From: an uncultured delta proteobacterium
GTDB lineage: Bacteria; Myxococcota_A; Polyangia; Polyangiales; Polyangiaceae
Length of the DNA stretch: 47,945 nt
Assembly (NCBI GenBank): GCA_903892415.1
Contig: CAITIQ010000445.1
Coordinates: 1 to 47,945 of the forward strand
Direction of reading: 5' to 3'
The notes below the pieces were generated by a model, which searched no databases, was not told the origin of the DNA, and saw nothing but the letters and a program-made list of their open reading frames with translations. Shown here piece by piece: positions 16,365-25,073 of this stretch. The position numbers and the translations under genes are program-made. Position 1 is the first letter of the stretch; each line of letters opens with the position of its first letter.

Positions 16365-18059
16365 TTAATCAGTGCCCTGAAACAAGGGATCACCGCCGGG
16401 CTTCTTGGGCGGCTTTGGGGGAGTGGTCGGTTGCGGCGGCGGAGTGGTTGGTTGCGGCGGCAGCACGACAACCACACTGGGAGCACTCGTTGGCACCGGC
16501 GTTTGCGATGGCCTGGGCGGGGCAGTAGTCGGGGTGCTGGGGGGTGTGGTCGTGGTGGGTGCGGCTCCACCGCTGCCAGGCTGAAGGTTTGTTTTGAGTG
16601 AAGGTGCATCAGCCGCCGGCACGACGGCGCTGTTGGTTGCAGGCGTGGGGGAGGCTGCCGCGGGGTCTGTTTGGGACCCGCTGGGTTCGCTGTTCGGGCT
16701 CGTCGAACTGCTTGCCACGTTGGGATTCGCCGCTGATTCCTTGCCACGCAGCAGCAAAAACCCACCGCCGCCAAGGATAGCAACGGCGAGCGCACCCAAG
16801 CCAACGACCAAAGGAAGCGAACTCGACGGCTTCTTTCCAGCGTAGGTGGCCCCCCACGACTGCGCCGGAGGACTTGGGATTGCCACCGCTGGGCTCTGCG
16901 AAACGTGGCCCGACGAGATCCCACCCTGAACGACTCCACCACTTTGCGAAGCTAGCTGCTGAATGCCGGCGTCCTGCAAGAGCGTGGGGTGCACCGGATG
17001 CGAGCCGCCTGGGGTCATGCGGGCTTGCTCGGAAAGCAACGCCGAAGCAGGGATTCCACCGCCGAGTGTGTGGATTGCAGGTCCTGCAGCAACAGTAGCT
17101 TTGACGGCCGACGCCCCAGAAGGCGCGCTCGCGCCGCTGGTTGGCCCTTTGCCCGAGATGGCCCAAATTCGTTGCAATACCGCCTGCGCTCGGGCTGGTG
17201 CGAAGGGCGCGAGCGCCGTTGCCAATGAAGCGACGTCGTTGAAGCGTGCGTTCGGGTCTTTCTCGAGGCACTTGAGAACGATATCCCGCAGCGCTGGCGG
17301 CAAGTCGCGACGGAAGCTTGTGATCTCGCGCGGTGGCTCTTGCATGATGTTGACCACGAGCGCCGTCATCGTCTCCGCGTCGAACGGCGTGCACCCAGCC
17401 ATCAGCTCATAGAGAATCGCGCCCAACGCCCAAATGTCACAGCGAGCGTCGACACTTCGCGTGGAGCGCATCTGCTCGGGCGACATGTAAAATGGCGAGC
17501 CCATAACGTCGCTCGTCTTCGTCATGCCCTTGTCACCGAGCTCGTTGGTCAGCTTGGAAATCCCAAAGTCGAGCACCTTTACACAGGGCGCCCCATCAAC
17601 TTTGCGCGTCAAAAATAGGTTCGCCGGCTTCAAGTCGCGGTGCACGATGCCGAGACTGTGGGCCTCCGCAATGGCCTCTCCAGCCTGAATGACCCATTCG
17701 GCAACGTCGTGAAATTGCTGCACGCCGTGGGCCTTCACCAGCTGGGAGAGGTCCATGCCAGCGAGGTACTCCATGACCATGTACGGCGTGCCGTCGTCGA
17801 GCTTGCCGACGTCACTCACGCGAGCGACGTGCTCGCTGCGGATCCGCACGGCGGCTTTTGCTTCACGTAGAAAGCGCTCTGCCGCTGCGGGGTTCTTCGC
17901 CGCGTGGGGAAGCAACGTCTTGATCGCTACCGGCTCCTCGAGCTGCAGGTGTGTAGCCTGCAGAACGGCGCCAAAGCCGCCCACTCCGATTACCTTGTCG
18001 ACCCGGTACTTGCCCGCGAGTATTTGCCCGGGACGGTACGCTATCTCCTCGTCATTCAT
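16365..18059 (-). CDS. Hanks-type Ser/Thr protein kinase, membrane-anchored
   Basis: Phosphorylates Ser/Thr on unknown targets. The N-terminal kinase domain (residues about 20-280) looks active: glycine loop GVGGFGAV, Lys47 in VAIKTLL, HRDLKPAN with Asp143, DFG at 165-167, the APE-equivalent SPEQMRS and the subdomain IX DIWALGAILYELM. A transmembrane helix lies at about 410-437 (LPLVVGLGALAVAILGGGGF). The C-terminal 125 residues are Pro/Thr/Ser-rich low complexity and would be extracytoplasmic. No sensor domain is visible. This is a typical myxobacterial receptor-like kinase. It reads toward the PEGA and mevalonate genes with an 88-bp gap. Confidence 0.93.
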   Translation of the reverse strand: MNDEEIAYRPGQILAGKYRVDKVIGVGGFGAVLQATHLQLEEPVAIKTLLPHAAKNPAAAERFLREAKAAVRIRSEHVARVSDVGKLDDGTPYMVMEYLAGMDLSQLVKAHGVQQFHDVAEWVIQAGEAIAEAHSLGIVHRDLKPANLFLTRKVDGAPCVKVLDFGISKLTNELGDKGMTKTSDVMGSPFYMSPEQMRSTRSVDARCDIWALGAILYELMAGCTPFDAETMTALVVNIMQEPPREITSFRRDLPPALRDIVLKCLEKDPNARFNDVASLATALAPFAPARAQAVLQRIWAISGKGPTSGASAPSGASAVKATVAAGPAIHTLGGGIPASALLSEQARMTPGGSHPVHPTLLQDAGIQQLASQSGGVVQGGISSGHVSQSPAVAIPSPPAQSWGATYAGKKPSSSLPLVVGLGALAVAILGGGGFLLLRGKESAANPNVASSSTSPNSEPSGSQTDPAAASPTPATNSAVVPAADAPSLKTNLQPGSGGAAPTTTTPPSTPTTAPPRPSQTPVPTSAPSVVVVLPPQPTTPPPQPTTPPKPPKKPGGDPLFQGTD

Positions 18060-18182
18060 CGGTTCTGCCCACCCGCGGTCATCGGCGCACGCTAAGCCGC
18101 GCTCAGCCTAGCATGCAGCCCCCGTAAATGACGCACGAGTGTGGAGGTTTGATCTCTACGCAGCCGAAGTTCAGCGCAAAAG

Positions 18183-18623
18183 CTATTGGGACTGAGTCGC
18201 CCGGCCACCCAGAATTGCGATAATTCCGGCGATATCGGTGCTCGGTTCGAGTTCGACGTGAACGAACCAGTCGTCGGGCCGCACCACTGAAAGGAGCCGT
18301 CCGCTTCCGATCGTCTCCAGCGTGTGGCTACCGTCGAAAGAGCCGCGAACCACTCGTTGTCGGAAGGCGGTGGCTCTCTCCAGCCCCTCGTCCGAAACAA
18401 GGCCCCAAGCGTCCATCGTCTCGCCGAGCTCGTTGGTCACGATGTAAGCCATGACGCCTGGCAACTGCGACCAAGGGCGAATCTTGAGGGTAGGAAGGCG
18501 TCGCCCGAGTTCGTTGGCTCGTGCTCGACGACCACTCGCAGGAATTGGGGTGGGCCGGCCCGAGGGCATTCCCTCGTCGGAACCGGTGGGGCACTCAGCG
18601 GTAGCAGGGGTTGAACGGCTCAT
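18183..18623 (-). CDS. Hypothetical protein, possible roadblock/LC7-like fold
   Basis: Not recognised with confidence. The first 45 residues are Pro/Arg/Ser-rich; the folded part seems to begin at about residue 50 with PGVMAYIVTNELGETMDAWG, then a helical stretch, then GRLLSVVRPDDWFVHVELEPSTDIAGIIAIL. The order strand, DG-like turn, helix, strand, strand, helix recalls roadblock/LC7 proteins, which bind small GTPases in myxobacteria, but this is only a weak pattern match. An internal ATG at 18452 could be the real start. It is 123 bp upstream of the kinase on the same strand. Confidence 0.6.
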   Translation of the reverse strand: MSRSTPATAECPTGSDEGMPSGRPTPIPASGRRARANELGRRLPTLKIRPWSQLPGVMAYIVTNELGETMDAWGLVSDEGLERATAFRQRVVRGSFDGSHTLETIGSGRLLSVVRPDDWFVHVELEPSTDIAGIIAILGGRATQSQ

Positions 18624-18756
18624 TTTGCAGGGGGCCCGGGTAGGCTCTCAATCGCTAGCCAATCGCATGCCAACTGCTATTGGGCCAATTTTCCTCAATG
18701 GGATTGCGGGAGCGAAGAGCAAGTTGCCAGCTTGCTTCTGTCACTCCTGCACGATC

Positions 18757-19785
18757 TCATTTCGTGTTCGCAATCATGCAGCCGATCAACTTGTAGAGCA
18801 GGCGGGCCCCGACAATCCCATCCCACTCAGCCGCTCCGTTGACCTCATTCAAGTCAAACCCGACGACCCTGCGATGCTTTGCGACGGCGCGCAGCAGATA
18901 AACCGCCTCTCGAAAGCCCAGCCCGCCTGGTACCGGAGTGCCGGTGTTCGCGCACAGGTCAGGTTGAAGACCGTCAATGTCGAAGGAGACGTAGACAGTC
19001 TCGGGCAAAGTCTCGACGATCTCGGTCGCAATCGCGTGCCAGCTTTCACCGTTGAAAAGTCGATCAGCCAAGTCCCCGTCGTAGAAGGACCGAATGCGCG
19101 GTGAGGTCTCAGCTAACTTTGCCTCGTCCTCACTGAAGTCCCGAATGCCAACTTGCACGATACGTTCGACCGCCAATTGCTCGTGAACGTTGAACATGAT
19201 CGATGCGTGCGAATGCTCGAAACCTTCGTAGGCGTTGCGCAGGTCCGCGTGGGCGTCGATGTGCAGGATGCCGAGCCGGGGATAGCGTTTCACCAACGCT
19301 TGAATCAAGCCGAACGGAGTCGAGTGGTCACCCCCTACGACGGCAACACGCTTACCTTGCGAAAGCTCGTGCTCGGCTAATTCAAGAACACGAGCGTTCA
19401 GCTCCCGACTCATCGCGTTCACCTTGGCGAGCGCGAGCTCGAGCTCCGGCGTGTCGGCGCCGCCTGCCTCTACGATCGGCAGCGAGAGCTCACACGCTTT
19501 CTCGTTCAATTGCAGGATGGCTGGGTCGGCGTCGTGCATGAACACGCCGGCCTCATAGATGCGACCAAAATCCCGATCGAAAAGGTCCACCTGGTGGCTG
19601 CGTTCGCGGATGTTTGCCGGCCCCGCAGCTGTACCTCGTCGATACGAGGTGGTCGCTTCCCAAGGCACCGGAATCAGCACCACGTTGGCGTCTGCGTGGG
19701 ACGTGGGCAGACCGAAGACGCCATCGAAGGCGGAAGGTCCACCGGGGTCAAACGACTCTTCAGCGTTCGTGCTCATCAACTTCAC
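18757..19785 (-). CDS. Ureohydrolase (arginase/agmatinase family)
   Basis: Mn-dependent hydrolase of guanidino or formimidoyl substrates; arginine, agmatine, guanidinobutyrate or formiminoglutamate cannot be told apart here. All metal ligands are visible: His154 in GGDHST, Asp177, His179 and Asp181 in HIDAHADLR, Asp269 and Asp271 in SFDIDGLQPD, followed by TGTPVPGG. Length 342 is normal. GTG at 19785 overlaps the desaturase stop (GTGA), so the two genes are probably translated together; an ATG at 19776 is the alternative start. The family enzyme usually gives urea or formamide plus the amine. A pairing with a fatty acid desaturase is unusual. Confidence 0.9.
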   Translation of the reverse strand: MKLMSTNAEESFDPGGPSAFDGVFGLPTSHADANVVLIPVPWEATTSYRRGTAAGPANIRERSHQVDLFDRDFGRIYEAGVFMHDADPAILQLNEKACELSLPIVEAGGADTPELELALAKVNAMSRELNARVLELAEHELSQGKRVAVVGGDHSTPFGLIQALVKRYPRLGILHIDAHADLRNAYEGFEHSHASIMFNVHEQLAVERIVQVGIRDFSEDEAKLAETSPRIRSFYDGDLADRLFNGESWHAIATEIVETLPETVYVSFDIDGLQPDLCANTGTPVPGGLGFREAVYLLRAVAKHRRVVGFDLNEVNGAAEWDGIVGARLLYKLIGCMIANTK

Positions 19786-20735
19786 GCCGGAGCGATCGCG
19801 CCCAGATCTTGTTTGGTGTCTTCAGGCTTCGGTACCCAATTCTCGTCGGGCCCTTCGGAGGGGAGGACCAGCGGCTCACCCAGATAGGTGGTCCTTTTGC
19901 CGGGCCAAAGGAACGTGCGGAAGATGTACGCGAGCAGGCTCTTTTGCTCGAGCGCGGGATGAATGTGCGGGTGGATTTCGCTCTCGTGAGCAGCAGGCGT
20001 GAGGCTCCAGTGCAGGCCCGGATGTTCGTGATGGATGGTGTGGTAGCCGTTGTTGAACGTGAACCAGTTCACGAGCGGACCGACGAAGTTGCGCGAATGG
20101 TTGTATTTCGAGTCGGCGTCGCAGCCGTCATGCTGCAACAGATTCATCGTCACGATGCCCCAGGCGGCGTACTTGTGCGGCAGAAACACGAACAGCAGAA
20201 AGCACTTCCAATTCAGCAACAGCAAAACGACGTAAAGCCCGTGAAGGAACCAAAACTCAATCCGGTACTGCTTGAACCAAGTGGGCAGGCGCTCCTTCAT
20301 TTGCGCAAAGTACTGGCTCTCACCCTTCATGATCGAAGGAGCAACCATCACGGTGAAGAGCAAGCCGTTGAGCAGGTTCCAGCGGAAGCGCGTCTTTGAC
20401 GTGCGCATCACGTCACGCCGCGTCTGGGTGTGCTTGTGATGACTCAAGTTGTGACCGGGCACGAAGGCGCTCACCGGGTGGCCGTACGTCGTGGTGAGAA
20501 TGGTCTGGAAGATACGGTTGTGCGAACGCTTCTCGAACACCGGAGAGTGGATCGTGTTGTGCGTCGCAACTGCGCAAAAAAACGAGAAGAAGCACGTTAA
20601 CCCGAAGAGCGGCAGCGCTACGAGCAGACTTGCGCCCTTGAAGATGTTTGCGGCCGGCACCGCCCATTGAACGGCGACCAGTCCGAAGAACGTGGCCATG
20701 AAGGCAAGAGTTCGGAGATCGGCTCGGTAACGCAT
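19782..20735 (-). CDS. Membrane fatty acid desaturase family protein
   Basis: Di-iron integral membrane enzyme expected to introduce a double bond (or a related oxidation) in an acyl lipid. The three histidine boxes are present: HNTIH at residues 59-63, GHNLSHHKH around 94-102, and NNGYHTIHHEHPGLHW around 229-245. Hydrophobic pairs lie at about 10-55 and 165-200. The spacing fits the FA_desaturase superfamily; the GYHTIHHEHPGLHW third box resembles several bacterial desaturases of unassigned substrate. ATG at 20735 has an AGGA-like element upstream. Its stop overlaps the ureohydrolase start. Confidence 0.88.
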   Translation of the reverse strand: MRYRADLRTLAFMATFFGLVAVQWAVPAANIFKGASLLVALPLFGLTCFFSFFCAVATHNTIHSPVFEKRSHNRIFQTILTTTYGHPVSAFVPGHNLSHHKHTQTRRDVMRTSKTRFRWNLLNGLLFTVMVAPSIMKGESQYFAQMKERLPTWFKQYRIEFWFLHGLYVVLLLLNWKCFLLFVFLPHKYAAWGIVTMNLLQHDGCDADSKYNHSRNFVGPLVNWFTFNNGYHTIHHEHPGLHWSLTPAAHESEIHPHIHPALEQKSLLAYIFRTFLWPGKRTTYLGEPLVLPSEGPDENWVPKPEDTKQDLGAIAPA

Positions 20736-20906
20736 GGCTTTGATTTCCTGAGCGCCTGTGGCTGAAAGTGCGCGAAACAGCCTCGTCGGTACTACAGCTT
20801 GCTTCGGCAGGCGAACCCGAATTGCGCATTGCGAAGGGGTCCCGAGCCGTTTCTATCGCGCTCCGCGTTCCACCGGCTGCGCAGATCTGGTAACGATACG
20901 GACCTT

Positions 20907-22538
20907 ATGGGCCTTACTTTGCGGCGCGCCAGTCAGTTGTGTGGATTGTTCGTCTTTCTACCCGTTCTCCTGCACTGCGCGGAGGAACAAAGCCCGAGTG
21001 GTGGCGGGGGCTCGGCTGGTGAGGGCGGTACCGCCGGGAGCGGTGGCTCAGCCGGTGAGGGCGGCGGTACAGCGGGGAGCGGCGGCTCGGCTGGTGAGGG
21101 CGGTATCGCCGGGAGCGGTGGCTCGGCCGGTGAGGGCGGTACCGCCGGGGATGGCGCTGGCGGCATGGGCGGCAGCGGTCCCAACCTTTGTGGCAACGGC
21201 ACCATCGATGGCAACGAGGCCTGCGATGGGAACGACTTTGGGGACAAGACCTGCGCCACCTTCGGACTCAGCGGTGGCACGCTCATTTGCAACCCTTTCT
21301 GCGGCGTCGTCGTGTCGGCTTGTACCCCCAAGGAGTCTTGCGGAGACTCGGCCGACAACGATCAAGACGGCCTCTTCGATTGCGAAGACACCGAAGACTG
21401 CGGGGACGCGCTGGCCTGCACAGATCCCTGCGCTGCGGTGGGCGCGGTCGGCGTGCCGACGTTCGAGTTTGGCAACTTCACCGGCAAGCCGGATGTGCTC
21501 GACGGTTCATGTAGTTTAGCCAACTCGCCCGAGGTTTTGCTGGGGGTGACGGCGGCGATCGACGGGGACTTGGCGATCTCTGTGTTCGCTTCGCCGGACG
21601 TGGTGGTCTCGGTTCGCACCGTCTGCAGCGACGCCGGCTCGGAGATCGCCTGTCGCAATCAGCAAGGCGCGAACAATAGTGAAAATCTCTCGTTTCCCGC
21701 CACCGCCGGAACCACCTATTACGTCGTGGTTGAGTCGCTGGGATCGAGCTTCGACACGTTTTACAACATCAGCGTCGACCAGCCGTTCCCCGAGTCTTTC
21801 TGCAACGGCCAGTTTGATGACGACTTCGATGGCTTCGTCGATTGCGATGATCCCAATAATTGTCAGGGCAGCTTCGAGTGTCAGCCAGGGTCCGGTGAAG
21901 TTGGGAGCAACTGCTTCCAGAACACGAACTGCGCCGCTCAAGATGGGGACCCCATCTGCTTGGACTTCAATCAGGGCTTCAACAACGGCTACTGCTCCGA
22001 GTTCTGCGATGGGCCAGGGGACTGTCCGAATGCGGGCGTATGCAAAGACCTCAACATCTCGTTCCACGGCGTCTGCTTCAAGAGCTGCGCCACGTTTGCA
22101 GATTGCCCAGCCGGTACGGATTGCGTCGATGACGGAGGTGGCCAGCTGATCTGTGACAAGCCGCCGGAGCTCAATTGTCAGGACTACGCTGACAACGACT
22201 TCGACAGCTTCACCGACTGCGCCGACCCGTCTGCTTGTGCCAGCTCGCCGAGTTGCGCGAGCGGGCCTCTCGCGGCCGGAGCTCCTTGCCAGCTCCACAG
22301 CCAGTGCCAATCGGACGGCAATGACCCGTTCTGCATCGACCAATTTCACCAGAACTGGCCCGGGGGCTACTGCTCTGAGTACTGCACAGTCGGCGGCTCC
22401 GACTGCCCCGCAGGCAGTCAATGTTCAACAGCGTTCTTCACCGGAAATGCACTGGGAACGTGCCTGAAGACCTGCGCTGACAGCACCGAGTGTCGCTCGG
22501 GTTACTTCTGCAACTTCGAGAATGTTTGCGTCTTCTGA
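20907..22538 (+). CDS. Cys-rich surface lipoprotein with Gly-rich repeat linker
   Basis: Function unknown. The ATG at 20907 gives a hydrophobic leader ending in PVLLHC (Cys24; His before the Cys makes an imperfect lipobox). A 12-residue Gly/Ser repeat follows (GSAGEGGTAGSG, four copies). Next come a CGNGTIDGNEACDG motif typical of myxobacterial extracellular proteins (DUF4215-like), three acidic motifs of the form DNDxDGxxDCxD (about residues 150, 310, 435), a beta-rich segment like PPC domains (TAGTTYYVVVESLG), and paired-Cys modules up to the C-terminus. The acidic motifs may bind calcium. Upstream in-frame starts exist from 20799, but the leader argues for 20907. Next gene follows after 40 bp. 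Confidence 0.82.
   Translation: MGLTLRRASQLCGLFVFLPVLLHCAEEQSPSGGGGSAGEGGTAGSGGSAGEGGGTAGSGGSAGEGGIAGSGGSAGEGGTAGDGAGGMGGSGPNLCGNGTIDGNEACDGNDFGDKTCATFGLSGGTLICNPFCGVVVSACTPKESCGDSADNDQDGLFDCEDTEDCGDALACTDPCAAVGAVGVPTFEFGNFTGKPDVLDGSCSLANSPEVLLGVTAAIDGDLAISVFASPDVVVSVRTVCSDAGSEIACRNQQGANNSENLSFPATAGTTYYVVVESLGSSFDTFYNISVDQPFPESFCNGQFDDDFDGFVDCDDPNNCQGSFECQPGSGEVGSNCFQNTNCAAQDGDPICLDFNQGFNNGYCSEFCDGPGDCPNAGVCKDLNISFHGVCFKSCATFADCPAGTDCVDDGGGQLICDKPPELNCQDYADNDFDSFTDCADPSACASSPSCASGPLAAGAPCQLHSQCQSDGNDPFCIDQFHQNWPGGYCSEYCTVGGSDCPAGSQCSTAFFTGNALGTCLKTCADSTECRSGYFCNFENVCVF
21009..21155 (+). repeat. In-frame 36-bp tandem repeat coding for the Gly/Ser linker
   Basis: Four tandem units (21009-21044, 21045-21083, 21084-21119, 21120-21155), three of 36 bp and one of 39 bp, with silent and single-base differences. 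Each codes for about 12 residues, consensus GSAGEGGTAGSG. Unit length is a multiple of three, so copy-number change would keep the frame and only alter linker length. Confidence 0.9.
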
Positions 22539-22578
22539 GTTCTGATCGTCGTCGCCTAACTTGGTAGTGGAGGTTTTC

Positions 22579-23895
22579 ATGCGTTGTTACTTGCCTTCGA
22601 TCGTCCTCGTTACCGTTGCGCTGGGCTGCCAGGCGGGTTCCTCCACTTCCACGGGTGGGCCCGGCGGCGGAGGCGCTGCTGGCGGCACAGGTGGAACCAG
22701 CGGCACCGCCGGTAGCTCGCAGGGGGGCACCTCGACGGGAGGAGGCGGCTCCTCCGGCTCCTTCGGTACCGGGGCGGGGGGTGAAGGTGGCGAGGGGGGC
22801 GTGATCAACTGCGATCCGCTCGGCCCCGATGATGACGTCGACGGAGATGGTTTCACGCCCAACCAAGGCGACTGTGAAGATTGTGATCCCAAGCGAAATC
22901 CCAACGCCATTGAAGTTGCAACGGCGCCCAATGGCCGGCCCTTCGACGAAGACTGCGACGGGCTCACGGATGAGGTGGAGGAGCCGGTTCTTTGCGACGC
23001 GGGCATCTTGGTCGACGAGATGGATCCGCTTGCCGCTGCGGCGGCGGTGGACCTTTGCAAGACGTCCGCCGGCCCTAACGACTGGGGTGTCGTTAGTGCA
23101 TCCTGGGTCATGGCCGACGGAAGTCCGCCGCCCAGCAACAACCTCGCGGCCTTTCATTTGGGTCACGGCTTCCTCGACGACTTCGGGCCGAACCTCAGCG
23201 TTCGTCAGGGAGAGCGCATGCTCGCTCTCTCGAGCGGTTCGGCTCGCCGCCCAGATGATCCGGGCTACCAAAATGTGAGCGGCTACATCAAGGGCTACAC
23301 CGGTGGGTTCGCACAGGGCTTTCCAAAGGAGGCGGCCGCCTGTCCCGGGGACATCACCGGCACACCCTACGATCCGACCGGGGTCGAACTCGTGGTGCGC
23401 ACGCCCTCCAACGCCACCGGCTTCTCCTTCGATTTCGACTTCTACACCTACGAGTGGCCCGGGTTCGTTTGCAGCACGTACAACGACTTCTTCCTGGCGA
23501 TCCTCGACCCGATCCCAGAAGGCCAAACCGACGGCAACATCTCCTTCGACGGTGACCTCAACCCAATCAGCGTGAACAACGCCTTGCTCGAGGTCTGCGG
23601 TTGTCCGGAGAACCCGCCGCTGGCGTGCATGGCGGGAGGCAAGATCTTCAACTGCTCGCTTGGCAATATCGAGCTGATCGGCACCGGCTTTGGCTTTGAC
23701 CTCGCCGGTCAGGACCACGGCGCGACAGGCTGGCTGCGCACAACTGCGCCCGTCGCGGGCAACGCAGAGATCCGCGTGCGGTTCGCCGTGCATGATTCGG
23801 GTGACGGCTCGCTCGACTCGACGACGCTCGTCGATAACTTCCAGTGGACCGCCAAGCCTGGCACCAAGGTCGGCACCGACCCGATTCCGCAATGA
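22579..23895 (+). CDS. Lipoprotein with MopE-like metal-binding motif and choice-of-anchor L-like domain
   Basis: Probable surface lipoprotein (lipobox VTVALGC, Cys17). The ATG at 22579 is preceded by GGAGG at 22569-22573. A Gly/Ser/Thr-rich linker spans residues about 20-75. Residues about 85-135 hold the acidic MopE-type motif (DVDGDGFTPNQGDCEDCD ... DEDCDGLTDE) known in myxobacterial and copper-responsive surface proteins. The rest, about residues 150-435, is a beta-rich domain with LSSGSARRPDD, TGFSFDFDFYTYEWPGFVCSTYND and WRTT/DNFQW-like strands, resembling the choice-of-anchor L family of surface proteins. No enzyme motif. Likely co-transcribed with the preceding lipoprotein. Confidence 0.82.
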   Translation: MRCYLPSIVLVTVALGCQAGSSTSTGGPGGGGAAGGTGGTSGTAGSSQGGTSTGGGGSSGSFGTGAGGEGGEGGVINCDPLGPDDDVDGDGFTPNQGDCEDCDPKRNPNAIEVATAPNGRPFDEDCDGLTDEVEEPVLCDAGILVDEMDPLAAAAAVDLCKTSAGPNDWGVVSASWVMADGSPPPSNNLAAFHLGHGFLDDFGPNLSVRQGERMLALSSGSARRPDDPGYQNVSGYIKGYTGGFAQGFPKEAAACPGDITGTPYDPTGVELVVRTPSNATGFSFDFDFYTYEWPGFVCSTYNDFFLAILDPIPEGQTDGNISFDGDLNPISVNNALLEVCGCPENPPLACMAGGKIFNCSLGNIELIGTGFGFDLAGQDHGATGWLRTTAPVAGNAEIRVRFAVHDSGDGSLDSTTLVDNFQWTAKPGTKVGTDPIPQ

Positions 23896-23901
23896 ACGCG
23901 C

Positions 23902-23930
23902 GCGAGCGGCGAGGGACCCTCGCCGCTCGC
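23902..23930. terminator. Perfect GC-rich hairpin between convergent genes
   Basis: A perfect 29-bp palindrome centred on the A at 23916, arms GCGAGCGGCGAGGG and CCCTCGCCGCTCGC (14 bp). It fills most of the 48-bp gap between the lipoprotein stop and the serC stop. No T-tract follows on either strand, so it may be a bidirectional, T-less terminator or RNA-stabilising hairpin. Confidence 0.6.
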
Positions 23931-23943
23931 TATCACTCAGCCT

Positions 23944-25026
23944 TCAGCCTTGTTTGGCTTTGAACGAGCGCATGAACTCGACCAGGTGCGCCACGTCCTC
24001 GAGGGAAACCGCGTTGTAGGTCGAAGCGCGGATGCCGCCAGTCGAGCGGTGGCCGGCGAGACCAACCATGTTGGCTTTCTGCGCTTCAGCGACGAAGCGT
24101 TTCTCCAATTCCTCGCTGGGCAGGTTGAAGACAATGTTCATCAGGCTGCGGCTCTCCTTTTCGACTGGGCCCTTGTAGAAGTCCGCGAGCTCGTCGATCG
24201 CTCCATAGAGAAGCTCTCCCTTCTTGCGGTTCGCCTCTTCGACCGCTTCAAGACCGATCGAGTCAAGGTGCGCAAGCACGTTGCGCATCAGGTAAATCGC
24301 GAAGGTGGGCGGGGTATTGTAGAGGCTGTTGGCCTTGGCGTGCGTTTCGTAGCGAAAGATCACCGGGATGTCTTTGCGCCCGCGCTCGATCAGCTCCTTG
24401 CGCATGATCACGACGACAACACCGCTCGGTCCGATGTTCTTTTGTGCGCCAGCGTAGATCATGCCGAACTGACTGATGTCGAGTCGGCGCGCGAGAATAT
24501 CGCTGGACATGTCGACGACCAAGGGCGCCTTCGTCTTTGGGAAGGAGTGCCACTGCGTGCCGAACAGCGTGTTGTTGCTGGTTAGGTGAACGTAGGCCGC
24601 GCCGTCATCGAGCTCTAGTTCTTCAACCTTTGGGATGCGCTTGTAGCGCTTGTTCTCGACTGTGTTGGCGGCGATACGCACCGTGCCGATGCGCTGCGCT
24701 TCTTCATATGCCTTCTCACTCCAGCCGCCGGTGATCACGTAGTCAGCGCTCTGGCCAGCAGGCAGGAGATTCATCGGTACGGTGGCGAACTGTTGGCTCG
24801 CACCACCCTGAAGGAAGAGCACCTCGTAGTCGCTCGAAATCCCGAGCAGCTTACGAAGCAGCGAGATGGCCTCGTTGTGGACAGCCTCGAAGGCCTTCCC
24901 ACGGTGACTGTGCTCGAGGATGCTCATCCCCGTGCCTTCGAAGTCGACGAGTTCTTCTTGAGCTCGCAAAAGGGCCGGAAGGGGCAGCCCGGCGGGGCCA
25001 GCGTTGAAGTTGATCGCTCGTGTCAT
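23944..25026 (-). CDS. serC: Phosphoserine aminotransferase
   Basis: PLP enzyme converting 3-phosphohydroxypyruvate and glutamate to phosphoserine and 2-oxoglutarate, in serine (and often pyridoxine) synthesis. The family motifs are strong: NFNAGPAGLP at the N-terminus, GMSILEHSHRGKAF, FLQGGASQQFATVPMNLL, and the PLP lysine in YAGAQKNIGPSG at about residue 197. The C-terminal GGIRASTYNAV is also typical. 360 residues, exact family length. ATG at 25026; the divergent ferritin-like gene starts 47 bp away, so the two probably share a promoter region. Confidence 0.96.
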   Translation of the reverse strand: MTRAINFNAGPAGLPLPALLRAQEELVDFEGTGMSILEHSHRGKAFEAVHNEAISLLRKLLGISSDYEVLFLQGGASQQFATVPMNLLPAGQSADYVITGGWSEKAYEEAQRIGTVRIAANTVENKRYKRIPKVEELELDDGAAYVHLTSNNTLFGTQWHSFPKTKAPLVVDMSSDILARRLDISQFGMIYAGAQKNIGPSGVVVVIMRKELIERGRKDIPVIFRYETHAKANSLYNTPPTFAIYLMRNVLAHLDSIGLEAVEEANRKKGELLYGAIDELADFYKGPVEKESRSLMNIVFNLPSEELEKRFVAEAQKANMVGLAGHRSTGGIRASTYNAVSLEDVAHLVEFMRSFKAKQG

Positions 25027-25073
25027 CAGGCACCTATACCAGAACCGATGCTAGGCTCACGAGTGGAGGCGCC

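Noticed and set aside
18718..18736. Hairpin AGCAAG/CTTGCT after the ureohydrolase gene as a terminator
   Set aside because: Only 6 bp with a 7-base loop and no U-tract; too weak to support.
21009..21155. CRISPR-like direct repeats
   Set aside because: Units are contiguous, 36 bp, inside a coding frame and translate to a Gly/Ser linker; there are no unique spacers.
22438..23892. Long minus-strand open frame of 484 residues
   Set aside because: It is antisense to the lipoprotein at 22579-23895; the + strand has lipobox, ribosome site and MopE motifs, and the frame is Arg/Gly/Ala-rich as expected from high-GC shadow frames.
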